From the NCBI GenBank assembly GCA_001599755.1, contig BCHX01000001.1:3410001-3474000 (forward strand): 64,000 nt of DNA. Direction: 5' to 3'. Every line of letters starts with the position of its first letter. The first letter of the stretch is position 1. The translations under genes and the position numbers were made by a program. The notes beneath the pieces were generated by a model. That model searched no databases, was not told the origin of the DNA, and saw only the letters and a list, made by a program, of their open reading frames with translations. This stretch comes from Gliomastix tumulicola (lineage: Eukaryota > Ascomycota > Sordariomycetes > Hypocreales > Bionectriaceae). This document shows, piece after piece, positions 10,431 through 20,947 of this stretch.

Positions 10431-11971
10431 ATGAAGGTCGCATACCTTTCTATTGGGCTGCTGGCCCTCTTCAGCCCTCTGACTGCGGCATGGAGCAAAG
10501 AAGGTATGCCAATATACCATGATTATTTCATCGGCGCAGTTGCACGCGCATCGTGGCGATCCGGGTGTGGTGGCGGCATCATTGATGTGTACCTACTTAC
10601 TCACCCTACGTCTCCAATTCCTCCCAAGCCAGGTCGAGATGATACCTTCAGACGGCTAATTTGACATGGCCGATTAGATCGTGAGATCTTCCGCATCCGC
10701 GACGAGATCTCGGCCCACGAGAGCGACCCGTCGGCCACCTTCTACGACATCCTGGGCGTCTCGAACTCGGCGTCGCACGACGACATCACCAAGGCCTACC
10801 GCCAGAAGACGCGCTCCCTGCACCCGGACAAGGTCAAGCAGCAGCTCAAGAAGGGCGGTGTCGTCGGCGGCGGCAAGAAGAAGGACGGCAAGGCGCCCAC
10901 CAAGTCGGAGATCAACGCCGCCGTCAAGCTCGCCTCGGAGCGCCAGGCGCGCCTCTCGCTCATCGCCAACATCCTGCGCGGGCCGCTGCGGGACCGCTAC
11001 GACCACTTCCTGGCGCACGGCTTCCCCCTCTGGAAGGGCACCGACTACTACTACAACCGGTACCGCCCGGGCCTGGGCACCGCCGTGCTGGGCGCGTTCC
11101 TCATGGGCGGCGGCGCCGTGCACTACCTGATCCTGTACATGGGCTGGAAGCGGCAGAAGGAGTTCATCGAGCGGTACATCAAGTTTGCGCGCGAGACTGC
11201 CTGGGGCGGATCGCTGGCTGCTGGGATCCCCGGGGTCGACACGCCGCCTGCGCCTGCTCCCGCTCCCGCTGCTGACGAGGATGAGGACGGGCCGCCGCAG
11301 CCGCTGAACCGGAAACAGCGTCGCATGCAGGAGAGGGAGACGAAGAAGGAGGAGGGTCGCGGGGCTGGCAAGAAGGCTCGCAAGGCTAAGGGTCCTAGCG
11401 CCAATGCCAGTGCCAGCGCCAGCGCATCTCGTGACGCCTCGGCCGCGCCCACCGGTGTTAGGAAGAGGGTTGTTGCTGAGAATGGCAAGGTCCTCGTCGT
11501 CGACTCTCTCGGTGGTGTTTACCTCGAGGAGGAGGACGAGGAAGGTGAAGTGCACGAATTCCTTCTTGATGTGGGTTTCCCCTTTTTGCTCTCTCTCTCT
11601 CTCTCTCTATTTAGGGATTTATGTTCGCGAGGCAGATGCTCTACTTGAAACGACGATATACTGACTCCCTCTCACAGCCCAACGAGCTCGCGGCACCAAC
11701 TATCAAGGACACTGCTATCGTCCGTCTTCCCCTCTGGGTCCTCAGCTCTACTGTCGGGCGGCTTCTGCCCAAGTCTGCCTCTACCGACGCCGAGATAACT
11801 GTCGCGGCTGAGGATGACGAGTCGGACGCACCCCAAGACACACCCAGCACTGACTCCGCCGGCGAGGACTTCGAGATCCTCGATAAGAGCACGGACTCGC
11901 TCAAGGCTCGGGCCACGGGATCAGGCTCGCAGCAGGGAGGCAAGGCCAAGAAGAGGAGAGGTCGCAAGTAA
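10431..11971 (+). CDS. ERJ5: ER membrane J-protein, Erj5/DNAJC1-like
   Basis: Three exons, 10431-10503, 10678-11570 and 11678-11971 (419 aa). The N-terminus (KVAYLSIGLLALFSPLTAA) is a signal peptide with likely cleavage before Trp-Ser. The J domain (about 45-125) has HPD at 73-75 and contains a Gly/Lys-rich insert after helix II. One transmembrane segment (about 155-180, GLGTAVLGAFLMGGGAVHYLIL) is followed by a long charged tail with Lys-rich and Ala/Ser-rich stretches. That puts the J domain in the ER lumen, where it should stimulate BiP/Kar2. The short conserved patch IVRLPLWVLSS lies in exon 3. Intron 2 uses a GTGGGT donor and holds a CT dinucleotide run. The family call is good; the exact Erj5 orthology is inferred. 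Confidence 0.85.
11588..11609. repeat. CT dinucleotide run in intron 2 of the Erj5-like gene
   Basis: About ten consecutive CT units directly upstream of the rest of the intron. It may serve as a long polypyrimidine stretch, or may simply be a microsatellite. Confidence 0.85.
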
Positions 11972-12307
11972 AGGACTTCACGAGACTGGGCGAGGTGATG
12001 TGTCAAGGGGAGACCGACGGGAAGAGGAAACCTACGAGTCATACGATGGACGGGCAACGGTTTGACTGACTGCAGTTGCAGTGCAGGCATTTCACACAAA
12101 ATGGCATACGACAGTTGCCTGCCTCTTTGATAGACAGAGACAAGGCACAGTACTACTAGTAGTTAGTAGGTACTCGTTGATTTGGACTAGTAGAGTAGAC
12201 ATCCGCACGATCTTGCCTAGAGCATGAAGATATATTCCACATATTTTTAGATAGCAATCGCAAAAGTAAAAAGGAATAAGTAGCAAAAAGAATCCCAAAA
12301 AATACGA
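11972..12307. other. Intergenic, 3' region of the Erj5-like gene
   Basis: An AT-rich 3' flank. The T-rich run read on the minus strand just before the tRNA end (12290-12302) can terminate Pol III transcription of tRNA-Ile copy 3. Confidence 0.5.
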
Positions 12308-12402
12308 TGCTCAGTACAGGGGTCGAACCTGTGACCTTCGCATTACTTGATATTGGGGATCCAATATTAGTACGACGCTCTAACCAACTGAGCTAACCAA
12401 GC
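12308..12402 (-). tRNA. tRNA-Ile (AAT), copy 3, with a 21-nt intron
   Basis: Read on the minus strand it is base-for-base the same as copy 1, including the 21-nt anticodon-loop intron, so the two diverged very recently or are kept identical by conversion. The 7 nt before the gene (TCAAGGA) are also shared with copy 1, while copy 2 lacks them. A run of T follows the 3' end on the minus strand. Confidence 0.95.
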
Positions 12403-12966
12403 TCCTTGAAAGTTTCTTGGCTCCAAATTATCTATATCAAGATAGGCACAATGCGAACAACCAATTGCTTTCGGAGACACCGCCTTTGAAGATACGAAGA
12501 TTAGGTAGTCGAGACCCCTGATCCCGCCGGGAGCTCCAGCCAATGTGGAGTATCCGCGACTTGCATCAATGCGCCACCCCCCGTCCTGCCCAAAGATCAG
12601 CATCTCACTTTGAAGTTCTCCAGCCATCTGAATTTACGGTGAAGGAGCCGGTGTCCTGCAGCTCCAGCATCTCTTGCTCAGCTCTCCACCCATCTCACTC
12701 CATCTCACCCACCCAGCCAGCCTTTTCTTTTATTCCTTGTCATTCGTCGTCGCAAGCGTTTCTGAACAAGCACTTTCTTTTTTCAAAGCGAATTGGGCGA
12801 CCAGCTGACGACGTTGATGATTTATTGAGTTGTCACGGCGCCGCCATAACCCGCCGTTTTGGGTGTACATTGAGACCTTGCACGACACACACACACACAC
12901 ACACACACACAGAGCTCCCACCCATTGCCTCGTCTCACAGCCTCGCCTTGCCGCTCAACCCTCACC
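12403..12966. other. Promoter and 5' leader of the RS-rich membrane protein gene
   Basis: About 560 nt without a gene. The second half is CT-rich and carries an uninterrupted CA repeat at 12884-12911, only about 55 nt before the start codon, so it probably lies in the 5' UTR. Confidence 0.5.
12884..12911. repeat. CA dinucleotide microsatellite
   Basis: About 14 consecutive CA units, placed in the likely 5' UTR of the next gene. Length variation between strains is expected. Confidence 0.9.
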
Positions 12967-13799
12967 ATGGGCTTCCTCGACCCCTTCGGCGATGGCCTCT
13001 CGGTCGTCTCGGGCGGCCTCTCCCGCCCGTCGGCGCACCGCCGCCACAGCTCGCGCTCGCGCTCCCACAAGAAGAAGCGCTCCCGCTCGCGATCGCGCTC
13101 CAGGAGCAGCTCGAGGCGCAGGGGCGCCGCCGACCTGCCCAGCGCCGCCAGCGGCCTGGCGTCCTTCTTCGGCATGGACAGCAGCTACTCCAAGCACAAC
13201 GCCTCGCGGGGGTCCTTCTTCAACCTGGGCAACGAGCGCAACTCGAGCAAGTCGAGCTTCTTCGGCTTCAGTGCGTCCTCTCCCCTCCCCCTCCCCCTCC
13301 CCCTCCCCATTCCCTTCCGTTCCTCAGTACCAGTGACCCAAGACTAACGTGACGTATACGAATAGGTAAACCCTCGTACTACAAGCGCTCCTCCCGCCAC
13401 GGCTTCATGCACCGCTCCTACAAGCAGCTCAAGCGCCTGATCCGCGACCTCGTCCACTGGGCCAAGCGCCACCCCTTCAAGGTCTTCTTCCTCGTCCTCA
13501 TGCCCCTCATCAGCGGCGGCGTCCTCACCGCCCTCCTCGCCCGCTTCGGCCTGCGCCTGCCCAAGTCCCTCGAGCGCCTCGTCGGCGTCGCGGGCAAGGC
13601 CGTCACGGGCGACACGGGCGGGCTCGTGGGTGAGGCCATGCGCATGGCCGGCGGCCTCGGTGGCAACGCCTCGGCCAGCGTCCACGTCAAGGAGAGCGGC
13701 CGCGACGGCGGCTTCGAGTGGGAGAAGACGTACGCCAAGGGGAAGACGGGCGATATGATGGGCGATACCGTCGCCGGCATTGCCAAGATGTTCATTTAG
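12967..13799 (+). CDS. Uncharacterised membrane protein with Arg/Ser-rich N-terminus
   Basis: Two exons, 12967-13270 and 13366-13799 (245 aa); the intron uses GTGCGT, an ACTAAC branch site and AATAG. The N-terminal third holds an Arg/Ser/Lys repeat (about residues 22-50) similar in composition to RS domains, then a Ser/Asn-rich stretch. Exon 2 encodes basic residues followed by one hydrophobic segment (about 139-165, VFFLVLMPLISGGVLTALLA) and a Gly-rich tail. It looks like a single-pass or hairpin membrane protein with a basic cytosolic side. I recognise no known domain; its ordered splice signals and codon use argue that it is real. Function unknown. The RS tract need not mean a splicing role because the protein has a membrane segment. 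Confidence 0.75.
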
Positions 13800-14507
13800 T
13801 TCTTTTACGAGCATGTCTGTATGTATGTCAGGCCCGTCTGCATGCGGACGACGGGACCTGAGGTTTTTTTTTTCTTCTTTTTTTTGGATAGGGATTACAC
13901 TTGAATTGCTTCAAATCGTTTCGATTTTTCGCCCTATCTAAGTACTTATCTATTATGCGCAGTCATGTACGGGGAAACAAGAGTCTCCTCATGTCCAAAG
14001 GTGGCTGGCTCAAGCTTCGCACTATGGCCGTATCATTCTTCTCTAGAAGGCCCTTTCAAGCCACGAAAATCAAAGACTCCTACAGAGTGTACCATTCCAA
14101 ACAAACCGCGATTGAGTCAGAGTGACCCCGGTGACACACGAAATGTACGCCGGCAAAGACTCATCAACGGTAGCAAAACCAGCCTCTCGTACCACTAGCA
14201 GCAGTCCAGGCAACCATCTTATTTGACCAGACGTGCTGTGTTCATAACGCCAATACCTCCCAAAGTAACAATGTTATCCTCCCCAAATCCATCCTTCCCC
14301 CCTGCGAGCCACAACAGGAAATACCCATTCTGCCCCTATCAATCAGGTGTGAGAGCCAGTGGTGAACTCGCGCAGCCTTGATTGCCTGACGGGCTCGATT
14401 TCGTTGAGCCGACGGCACGAACGGCAAGTAAAAAATGAGAGACGTTCCATAGCCATATACATTTCATAAGACGCGGCTCACCCAGCACTCGCTGGCGGTC
14501 GCGCCGA
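13800..14507. other. Convergent 3' regions, no gene
   Basis: About 700 nt between two converging genes. It includes a T-rich tract near 13865-13886. Nothing coding is seen. Confidence 0.5.
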
Positions 14508-17318
14508 TCATGCCGGGGCAGTATCCTTGTGCTTCCAGAACTGCATCAGCTTCCCCAGACGCTTAGTCTTGCCATTTTTGGACTTTTTCTTCTCCGCTTC
14601 GTTGTCGAGCGTAACCTCCATCGACAACTTGCTCCTCTCGCCATGGGAGCTGCTGATCAGGCGGCTGAGACTGACAAGGCTGGATCGTCGTCGACCAAAG
14701 GCAGCCGATGACACCGACAGAGGGCGCGGCTCGCGGAGTGTCGGCTGCGACATCCGGGCATGGGGCACAAAAGTGCTGTCGCGTGTCATGGTCGAGTTGC
14801 TCGATGTCAGGGACGGGATGTCATAGTCAACCGACAGGCGAACTTCAGGGCCGGGTTCACCCCTCAGCAAGGACTGGAAGCTATTCTCTTCGTGAACTGA
14901 CGATGGTGCTGTCGAGAGGCGCTGTGTATCGGCTGACATAGGCGACCGTGGAGACGGATGGGAGGAGGCATAACTCATGGAGTTGGGACTGAGAGGCATG
15001 TTTCCCGTTCCATTCGCATAGACAGTCTGGAAGTCGAGTGGTGGATAGTGACTGGGCCCACTGACACTTCGAGGGGAGAGGCGTGAAGAAGCTGAAGGCT
15101 CGGACTGGAAGACGTTGGTGACACGGAACCGAACACCTTGAGCTTCTTCAGCGATCACGCTCTCGTGTAGCGAGGTCCTTGATGAATGAAGGCGGATGGA
15201 AGCTGTGCTAGCCTGGTCCTTGTCACTGAGGCCGGAGCTCTTTCGACGTAGGCTGCTAGTAGGAATGCTGGGAGCAGCCTCTACTGGCGGTGTTGGTAGG
15301 CTTGGTGTCACCGCTGGCGGCGTTGAGTCGCCTTCCGAATCGTCAGACTCTTCAGCCTTCTTGGGGTTGCCGTTCTCGTCCTTCTCATCTTCCTCGTCCT
15401 CCTCGAACACATCTGCCATAGTGGAACTGCTGCCAAATCGACTGATAGCCGATCGCCCAGCATCAAACGGTGGCAGATCAGGGGCCGACTCTGCCCTGCG
15501 GTGATAATGCATGCCAGGGCCGCTGAAGCCTCGCATGCCCTGTGCACTGTGAAGACGTCTCTTCCCGGCACTTCCCGCGGCCCTCTGAGCGGCTTCCCAC
15601 TCAGGATTGTGAGGAAGTGGTGTGTTGAATGGACCGAGTGCTGCATCCAGATCGATCATAGGTGACGACACATCTTCCGAGCGGCGGTCCTTGGTAGGGG
15701 CCGGGCGAGGAGGTGTGGACGACTCAGTCACAGTGAGGATGGGAGTTGGTTGAGCCGCGGGACTCGGAACCTCCGTGTGCTCATCATCGTCCTCCTCCTC
15801 GGCAGGAATGATAGAAGCTGGGGGTGTCGGTGGTCGTATGTTGTATTTGCCGCGCTTATCACCATCGCTCTTCTGCTTACGGGGAAGAATCGAGCCTGCC
15901 CAACCCTTGACCTTCTTCCGACGCTTGTTTGCACCTTGCTTCTTTGGCTGCTTCGTCTCCTTCGACGCCGACTCTGTAGCCGAGTCAGAGCCGTGGTCCG
16001 AGGACGACGACGTAGACACAGCTCTTGTCGCCAACTCGGCAGAGCCCGCGCTCAATGGCCGTGTCTTTGTGGGTGATGCAAAGGGCTCTAGACCGAAGAA
16101 TGTCCATCGTTTGGAAGCCTTCGTAGGACTAGGGGTTGAGATCGCAGTATCCAGGGTCTCAGCAGCATCGAGGAGTGCTGGGATGGAGTTGCGGCGTCGT
16201 GGAGACGCACCAGGGCCAGCCACTAGAGAGGGTGTTCGCTCCAGGATGGCGCCAGCCGTGCTAGGACGAGGATCTTCGAGGTCTCGGGTCGGGCTTCGCG
16301 AAATTGTTGGCGTGGTGTCGTTTCCAGTGAAGGATGTCGCAGACACAATGGAGGTAATACTGCCTGAAACAGTGTGGCCTGGTCTGGCTGTGATAGTGCT
16401 AGATGTATCAGTAGATACAAGAGACAGAGGCCTCGGAATAAACTCCAGCGTATCAGAAAACCCAACTCTAGCCTTAGCCGTAGACCTCAACTGCACCGGT
16501 GTGTTCGAATCGCCAACCTCGACGTTGACAGGCTCAGGCTCAACCGGTTTTGGTTGGGCTTCGATCTGGACTGGCTGTTGTACCAGCGGTTGATCCAGAA
16601 TAGGCAGCCTGTGCAAATCATCGAAGTTGGTCGGGCTGTTAGGCGCGCTGCTTCCTTTCATCGTCCAGGGCTGATGCGGTGGGAGGAGAGAGAGGTCATT
16701 CGTGGACAGGGCACTGGATACCCCTCGCCTATGGCCCTTTCGTGGAGGAACAAACTTTGGCGAAGCAAATCCAGCTTCTGACTTAGTCGGGCTGCCGCTG
16801 ATGACAGCAATCGAGTTGCCCTCACGAAGTCTGCCTCCCACAAACTCGCTACCGCCTCGACGGTGGCCATGGCCGGCAGGTCGGTGTCCGGATGGCATGA
16901 TTCTGGGTGACTGCTGAGATGTCGGGGACCCGAGAGCAGATGCCTGCGGATCAGGCGGTAGTGATGCCCCAGGATTGAAGCTGAAGGCTGGCAGGGCCGC
17001 TCGTCCTACTGGCTCGCTAGGGGGATCGGCATCGAGTGAGTATGACTTGGTGGGCATCTCGATGGCTGACAACGGACGCCTTCCGGCCCTGCGAGATGAG
17101 GTAGGTGTGCTGCTGGGATCGGGTTTCGCGGGGAAAGAGAAGGAAGGATTCGGCAACGGCAGATCTCTTAGAGGTTGTGACGGGGTGAAAGAGGTGCTGT
17201 CATCTGGGGAACCGACGGTATCGTGGTCGTCCATCGTGAAGATCGGGGGGCCGTCGTCCAGTGACTCGAAACCGTATGCTGACGGCATCGTTCGCTCCTC
17301 CAGCCGCGCCGCAGCCAT
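14508..17318 (-). CDS. Long Ser/Pro-rich low-complexity fungal protein
   Basis: A single intronless frame of 936 aa. It has a short conserved N-terminus (MPSAYGFESLDDGPP) and many Ser/Thr-Pro sites. Two related motifs, GHRRGGSEF and GHRRGVSS, lie about 55 residues apart near 150-205. KRWTFFGLEPFASPTK lies near 405, and there is a Lys-rich patch around 455-490. The C-terminus is polybasic (KKKSKNGKTKRLGKLMQFWKH). No catalytic domain, signal peptide or membrane segment is visible. From memory, similar fungal proteins are often annotated as cell wall proline-rich protein, but the absence of a signal peptide argues against a wall location. The abundant SP/TP sites and basic tail fit a phosphorylated protein at the cell cortex, which is inference. 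The alternative start at residue 11 (Met) would change little. Confidence 0.8.
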   Translation of the reverse strand: MAAARLEERTMPSAYGFESLDDGPPIFTMDDHDTVGSPDDSTSFTPSQPLRDLPLPNPSFSFPAKPDPSSTPTSSRRAGRRPLSAIEMPTKSYSLDADPPSEPVGRAALPAFSFNPGASLPPDPQASALGSPTSQQSPRIMPSGHRPAGHGHRRGGSEFVGGRLREGNSIAVISGSPTKSEAGFASPKFVPPRKGHRRGVSSALSTNDLSLLPPHQPWTMKGSSAPNSPTNFDDLHRLPILDQPLVQQPVQIEAQPKPVEPEPVNVEVGDSNTPVQLRSTAKARVGFSDTLEFIPRPLSLVSTDTSSTITARPGHTVSGSITSIVSATSFTGNDTTPTISRSPTRDLEDPRPSTAGAILERTPSLVAGPGASPRRRNSIPALLDAAETLDTAISTPSPTKASKRWTFFGLEPFASPTKTRPLSAGSAELATRAVSTSSSSDHGSDSATESASKETKQPKKQGANKRRKKVKGWAGSILPRKQKSDGDKRGKYNIRPPTPPASIIPAEEEDDDEHTEVPSPAAQPTPILTVTESSTPPRPAPTKDRRSEDVSSPMIDLDAALGPFNTPLPHNPEWEAAQRAAGSAGKRRLHSAQGMRGFSGPGMHYHRRAESAPDLPPFDAGRSAISRFGSSSTMADVFEEDEEDEKDENGNPKKAEESDDSEGDSTPPAVTPSLPTPPVEAAPSIPTSSLRRKSSGLSDKDQASTASIRLHSSRTSLHESVIAEEAQGVRFRVTNVFQSEPSASSRLSPRSVSGPSHYPPLDFQTVYANGTGNMPLSPNSMSYASSHPSPRSPMSADTQRLSTAPSSVHEENSFQSLLRGEPGPEVRLSVDYDIPSLTSSNSTMTRDSTFVPHARMSQPTLREPRPLSVSSAAFGRRRSSLVSLSRLISSSHGERSKLSMEVTLDNEAEKKKSKNGKTKRLGKLMQFWKHKDTAPA

Positions 17319-20300
17319 GGTCGGGTTTGCTGGGCAACTAGACGATTATTTGAACCATGGGAGTAGATCGTAGCTTCGGTTCGGCCTCGACTTCGCTCGG
17401 GTCGTCCAAAATAGCGACGAAGAAATGGCGCGCTGAATTCGAATGAATATTTGCTAAATTACTTGACGCACTCGCCAACGGTCAGCAGAAGCCCCGAATC
17501 TCGAGCGGCCCCCGTCTTCGGGGAGGGATGCAGGGGGAAAATACGATGAGTAGCGGATTAGGCCACGGGGCAGGGAGTTGGGCAACGAACCTGGGAACCG
17601 AAGATGAACAAGGCGAAATAGCAAATCCGTTCAATTCAAGAAAAAAAGAACTATTGCTAATGTTGACAAAGAAAAGGAGCGGACGGTCAAGACCAGTGGC
17701 TGACTCTGAGATCGAGGAAGCACAACTGGAATCGCACCAGGCGGTTGGAGGTGAAGGAAGAGAGAGGCCGCAGCGATGGCGGCTTTAGGACGATATTGTT
17801 TGAATGGGAGAGATTGAGATTGGGGTGGGAGAACAGAAGGTACGTACCGCCAGGCACTGCTCACTGTTTTGATTGGAGTGGAGCCGGTAATCAAAGTAGC
17901 GTCAGCGTACCCCCAAGTATTGATTAGGCAGGCTGATCAGGGCTCAATGCAGCAGCCAGCGTGGAGCGTGTACCTGACGGCTACTTTGCAGCACGGACGG
18001 AAATTGGCCCCTAAACGCAAGGGCAAGCCTGTTGCATCCGTACCTTGGTGCTACCAGAATTGATGCTACAGCCGTAATTGACTGCGCGCTGAATAGAATG
18101 ATAGATCCATTATCAGACTAATACAAGGACGCTTCTATGGGTGGGGGTGAACACACTCTATTACGAGGCCAGGACGAGGACGGAACGAGGACGGACCAGG
18201 TTCAGGCGGGCTTGGGCTTAGACTCAGGCTCAGCCAGGCCTAGCACAAATCGTAAAAAAGGCGACCCCGGCGCCCTCGAGAAAGTTCAAGGCAAGACATG
18301 GTCCTCGAACAAGTCTCCCGTCCCAAACGGCAACCCCGGAGGCGCGAGGGTTCGGATACGGAGTAAAAAGAGCACATGCTGGGGAAAGTGACAGACTGCA
18401 CGGATACCGCGTCTACTAGTGCGATATTATGCGTAAGTCAAGGCCAAGCCACGCTTCCATAGAGAATCCGACTACGACAATTTTCGGTGTGGATTTTAGC
18501 CAAAGAGAGGCACAGGACAATGCTACGAACTGTATTTCGAAGTCGGAGGTATGCAGAAGTGAAGTTTTTCACCGCAAAGTCTATTTTGTGGTATCGGCGC
18601 ACAACCACGGCAAGCACGGACGTGCTCCTGCTCCTGCCTCTTGTCGAGCTATTACCACTGCTGTGTTATTATTGTTCCACGTCGGCGATGGAGTCATTTT
18701 GGGCCAGCAACTCGCTTTCGGTCGCGCGCCTGGCCTTGTTGGTTCCCTCTCTCATGGGCCTTCTGCACGCACAGAACAACAGATCCCGCATTTCCACTCG
18801 GGTACATTATTTGTCGCGATGAGGGATGGTCACGATACGGGTGTCCGCCCAGGCGCTAGAGCGCAGTGGGTTGGCGCCGCCTGCGCTGATTCGCTGGGCT
18901 CTGATCCATCTCAATGTCAGATCCAGGGATGAAGAGCCGGGTGCCTGCGTTCACGCTTGGCAGACGCTTCTGAGTTGCGACTGGCAACGAGCCAGCACAA
19001 GCCACGGCATCGTCAACTCCGTCCGAGCTGAGGGTTGTGCGGAGACTCTCAGCAGCCAACAATAGCACAGCACTGACGGCTCCCGGTTGCTCTGGTACCT
19101 CGATATGTCTGTCATTCTCGAATAATTCTCCATGGCCCGCATCAAAGCGTCTTCAAGGAACAGACATTCAACTCTCCCAGTCCTCAAACCCCACAGTCAC
19201 TCCGGCATTGCAACGGCCAGCAGGGGCTGCTCCTCATCACAAGTACCTGACCAGCCGCCACTCCAGCAGGAGAGCGAGGCACTCATGCAGGAACCAAGGA
19301 CGGCCAACCCAAACATGCATGCACGTAGCTGGGGACTCCATACAGACAGAACAATCCATTGGATGCGACGTTGGCTAGCGCCACAGCAACCAAGAGGCGC
19401 CCTTGCAGGCTGGGCTCGTAGCCACAGTATGCAGCACGACGGCCTGGGCAGGTGGTTATCAGCTTGTTGGCCGTCTCCTCCAACGATCATCTGGCCAATG
19501 GACAAATACAGATACGGGTTTGTTCAGGTGGTGGCGCTAGGCACTACGGACGCAATCGGAGTAGGAGGACTGCTAGTTACGGCCCATTACGCGATAGTCC
19601 GATGCAATCCACGATAGCTGAGGACACTCGACGCTCTAGAACCCCTCGTCATTCACCTCGTGATGTCAATAGGAATGCAATACCATCATTGGCTCGCCGT
19701 TTTGCACTGCCCAATCGGCAGGGGTAGGAAGGCAGGAGAGTCGAGAGAGGAACCGGCAACCCTTGATGGTGCGACGAGACCCCTGGCCATGCATGGACCC
19801 TTCTCCTTCTCACCCTCTTGTGCTAGCACTGCCTATCAACGCCCTTTGGGGAAGTCAACCCACCCACCCAGCGATTCGAGCGTTCATCCAGTTGTGTTCT
19901 GTGCAAAGTTCCACGACGTCGGCTCATGAGTCGCGTGTCAGCTCTGATGTGAGACGACGTTATTAGCGGATCATCGGTGAGAGGAGAGGAAGTAAATGAA
20001 CCCCCCAAAAAAATTCAATGAGAAATTTACTTGGAAATTTTGATTGTGGTTGTCTGAGCCGTCTAGAACATGTCTCAATACGTTATCGAGAAGACAGTTA
20101 CAGTGCAGTAGTGTGTCATGCTTCTACTCCCCCTTTCATGTCCTAGAAGTAGCGGTAAGGATTCGCCTCACGCAGATCCCGTGCCTGCAAGGGAACGACA
20201 GAATAACGAACAACGACGCGGGAACCACACCGAGTGTAGAAACATGCCTCCATCTTCACGAGTAAAAGCCTATACTACTTTCATTATGGTGAAGAAGCAG

Positions 20301-20477
20301 CAACTTCTGGCCTCGAGATGTAGGGTAGGAAATTATCGGGTTGAGGTGGGATGTTGTGTCTGCCCCACTCTCTTCCCCAGATCCAAGATCTAAGCCAGGA
20401 AAAAAAATCAAAAAAATCAGAACGGTCGAGAGGCGCCAATTCAAACCTGGTTTATTGCGCAGACGTGACATCCAACC
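17319..20477. other. Gene-free stretch of about 3.2 kb
   Basis: I checked the open frames on both strands (the longest are about 160 aa, e.g. 18429-18932 and 19132-19617). None shows a domain, splice-compatible continuation or fungal coding bias. Base composition is mixed, not the AT-rich pattern of RIP-mutated repeats. Promoter sequence for the genes at 17318 (minus) and 20478 (plus) must lie at the ends. A non-coding transcript or a rapidly evolving small gene cannot be excluded. Confidence 0.5.
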
Positions 20478-20947
20478 ATGTCGGCGACCGAAGGCTCGGC
20501 AGCTGTAGCCCCGGAAAAGACAGCAAAGCCCCTGGGCATGCGCAAGAATGGTATTTCGCCAGCCTCGCCAGCCTCTTGTACTCGAGCTAACCTGAAGCAC
20601 AGGAAAACAGTGGCATGAACCCAAGAAGGCATTTAGGCCGTCGGCCGGCCTCACTTCCTACGAGAAGCGACAGAAGGAGAGGGCAGCCAGGCTGGTGATG
20701 AAAGCCAAGGAGAAGGAGTTGAAGGACGAGAAGGAGCAAGAGCGCCAGGTATGATGTGTTCGTAATCAACCTACTCCAAGTGCGTAAGACTGACGGGAGA
20801 CCCCAGCGGCGCATCGAGGCTATCCGAGAGAAGAGAACGAAGAAGGAGGAGAAAGAAAGATACGAGAAGATGGCCGAGAAGATGCACCGCAAGCGAGTTG
20901 AGCGGTTGAAGCGAAAGGAAAAGCGCAACAAGCTGATCAACTCATAA
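20478..20947 (+). CDS. CGR1: rRNA-processing protein Cgr1
   Basis: Three exons, 20478-20550, 20603-20748 and 20807-20947 (119 aa, the usual size for the family). After a short Ala-rich start comes LGMRKNGKQWHEPKKAFRP, the diagnostic Cgr1 segment formed across intron 1. TSYEKRQKERAA and a long Lys/Glu/Arg helix to the C-terminus follow. In yeast Cgr1 is a nucleolar protein needed for 60S subunit rRNA processing. Both introns are about 50-60 nt with normal GT-AG ends. The small size and two introns explain why no single long frame marks the gene. Confidence 0.92.

Noticed and set aside
10674..11555. 293-codon minus-strand frame over the Erj5-like gene
   Set aside because: Leu/Val/Arg-rich shadow of the J-protein exon.
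17319..20477. A RIP-degraded transposon in the gene-free stretch
   Set aside because: Composition is not AT-rich, there are no long terminal or inverted repeats, and no transposase or reverse-transcriptase remnants are readable in any frame.
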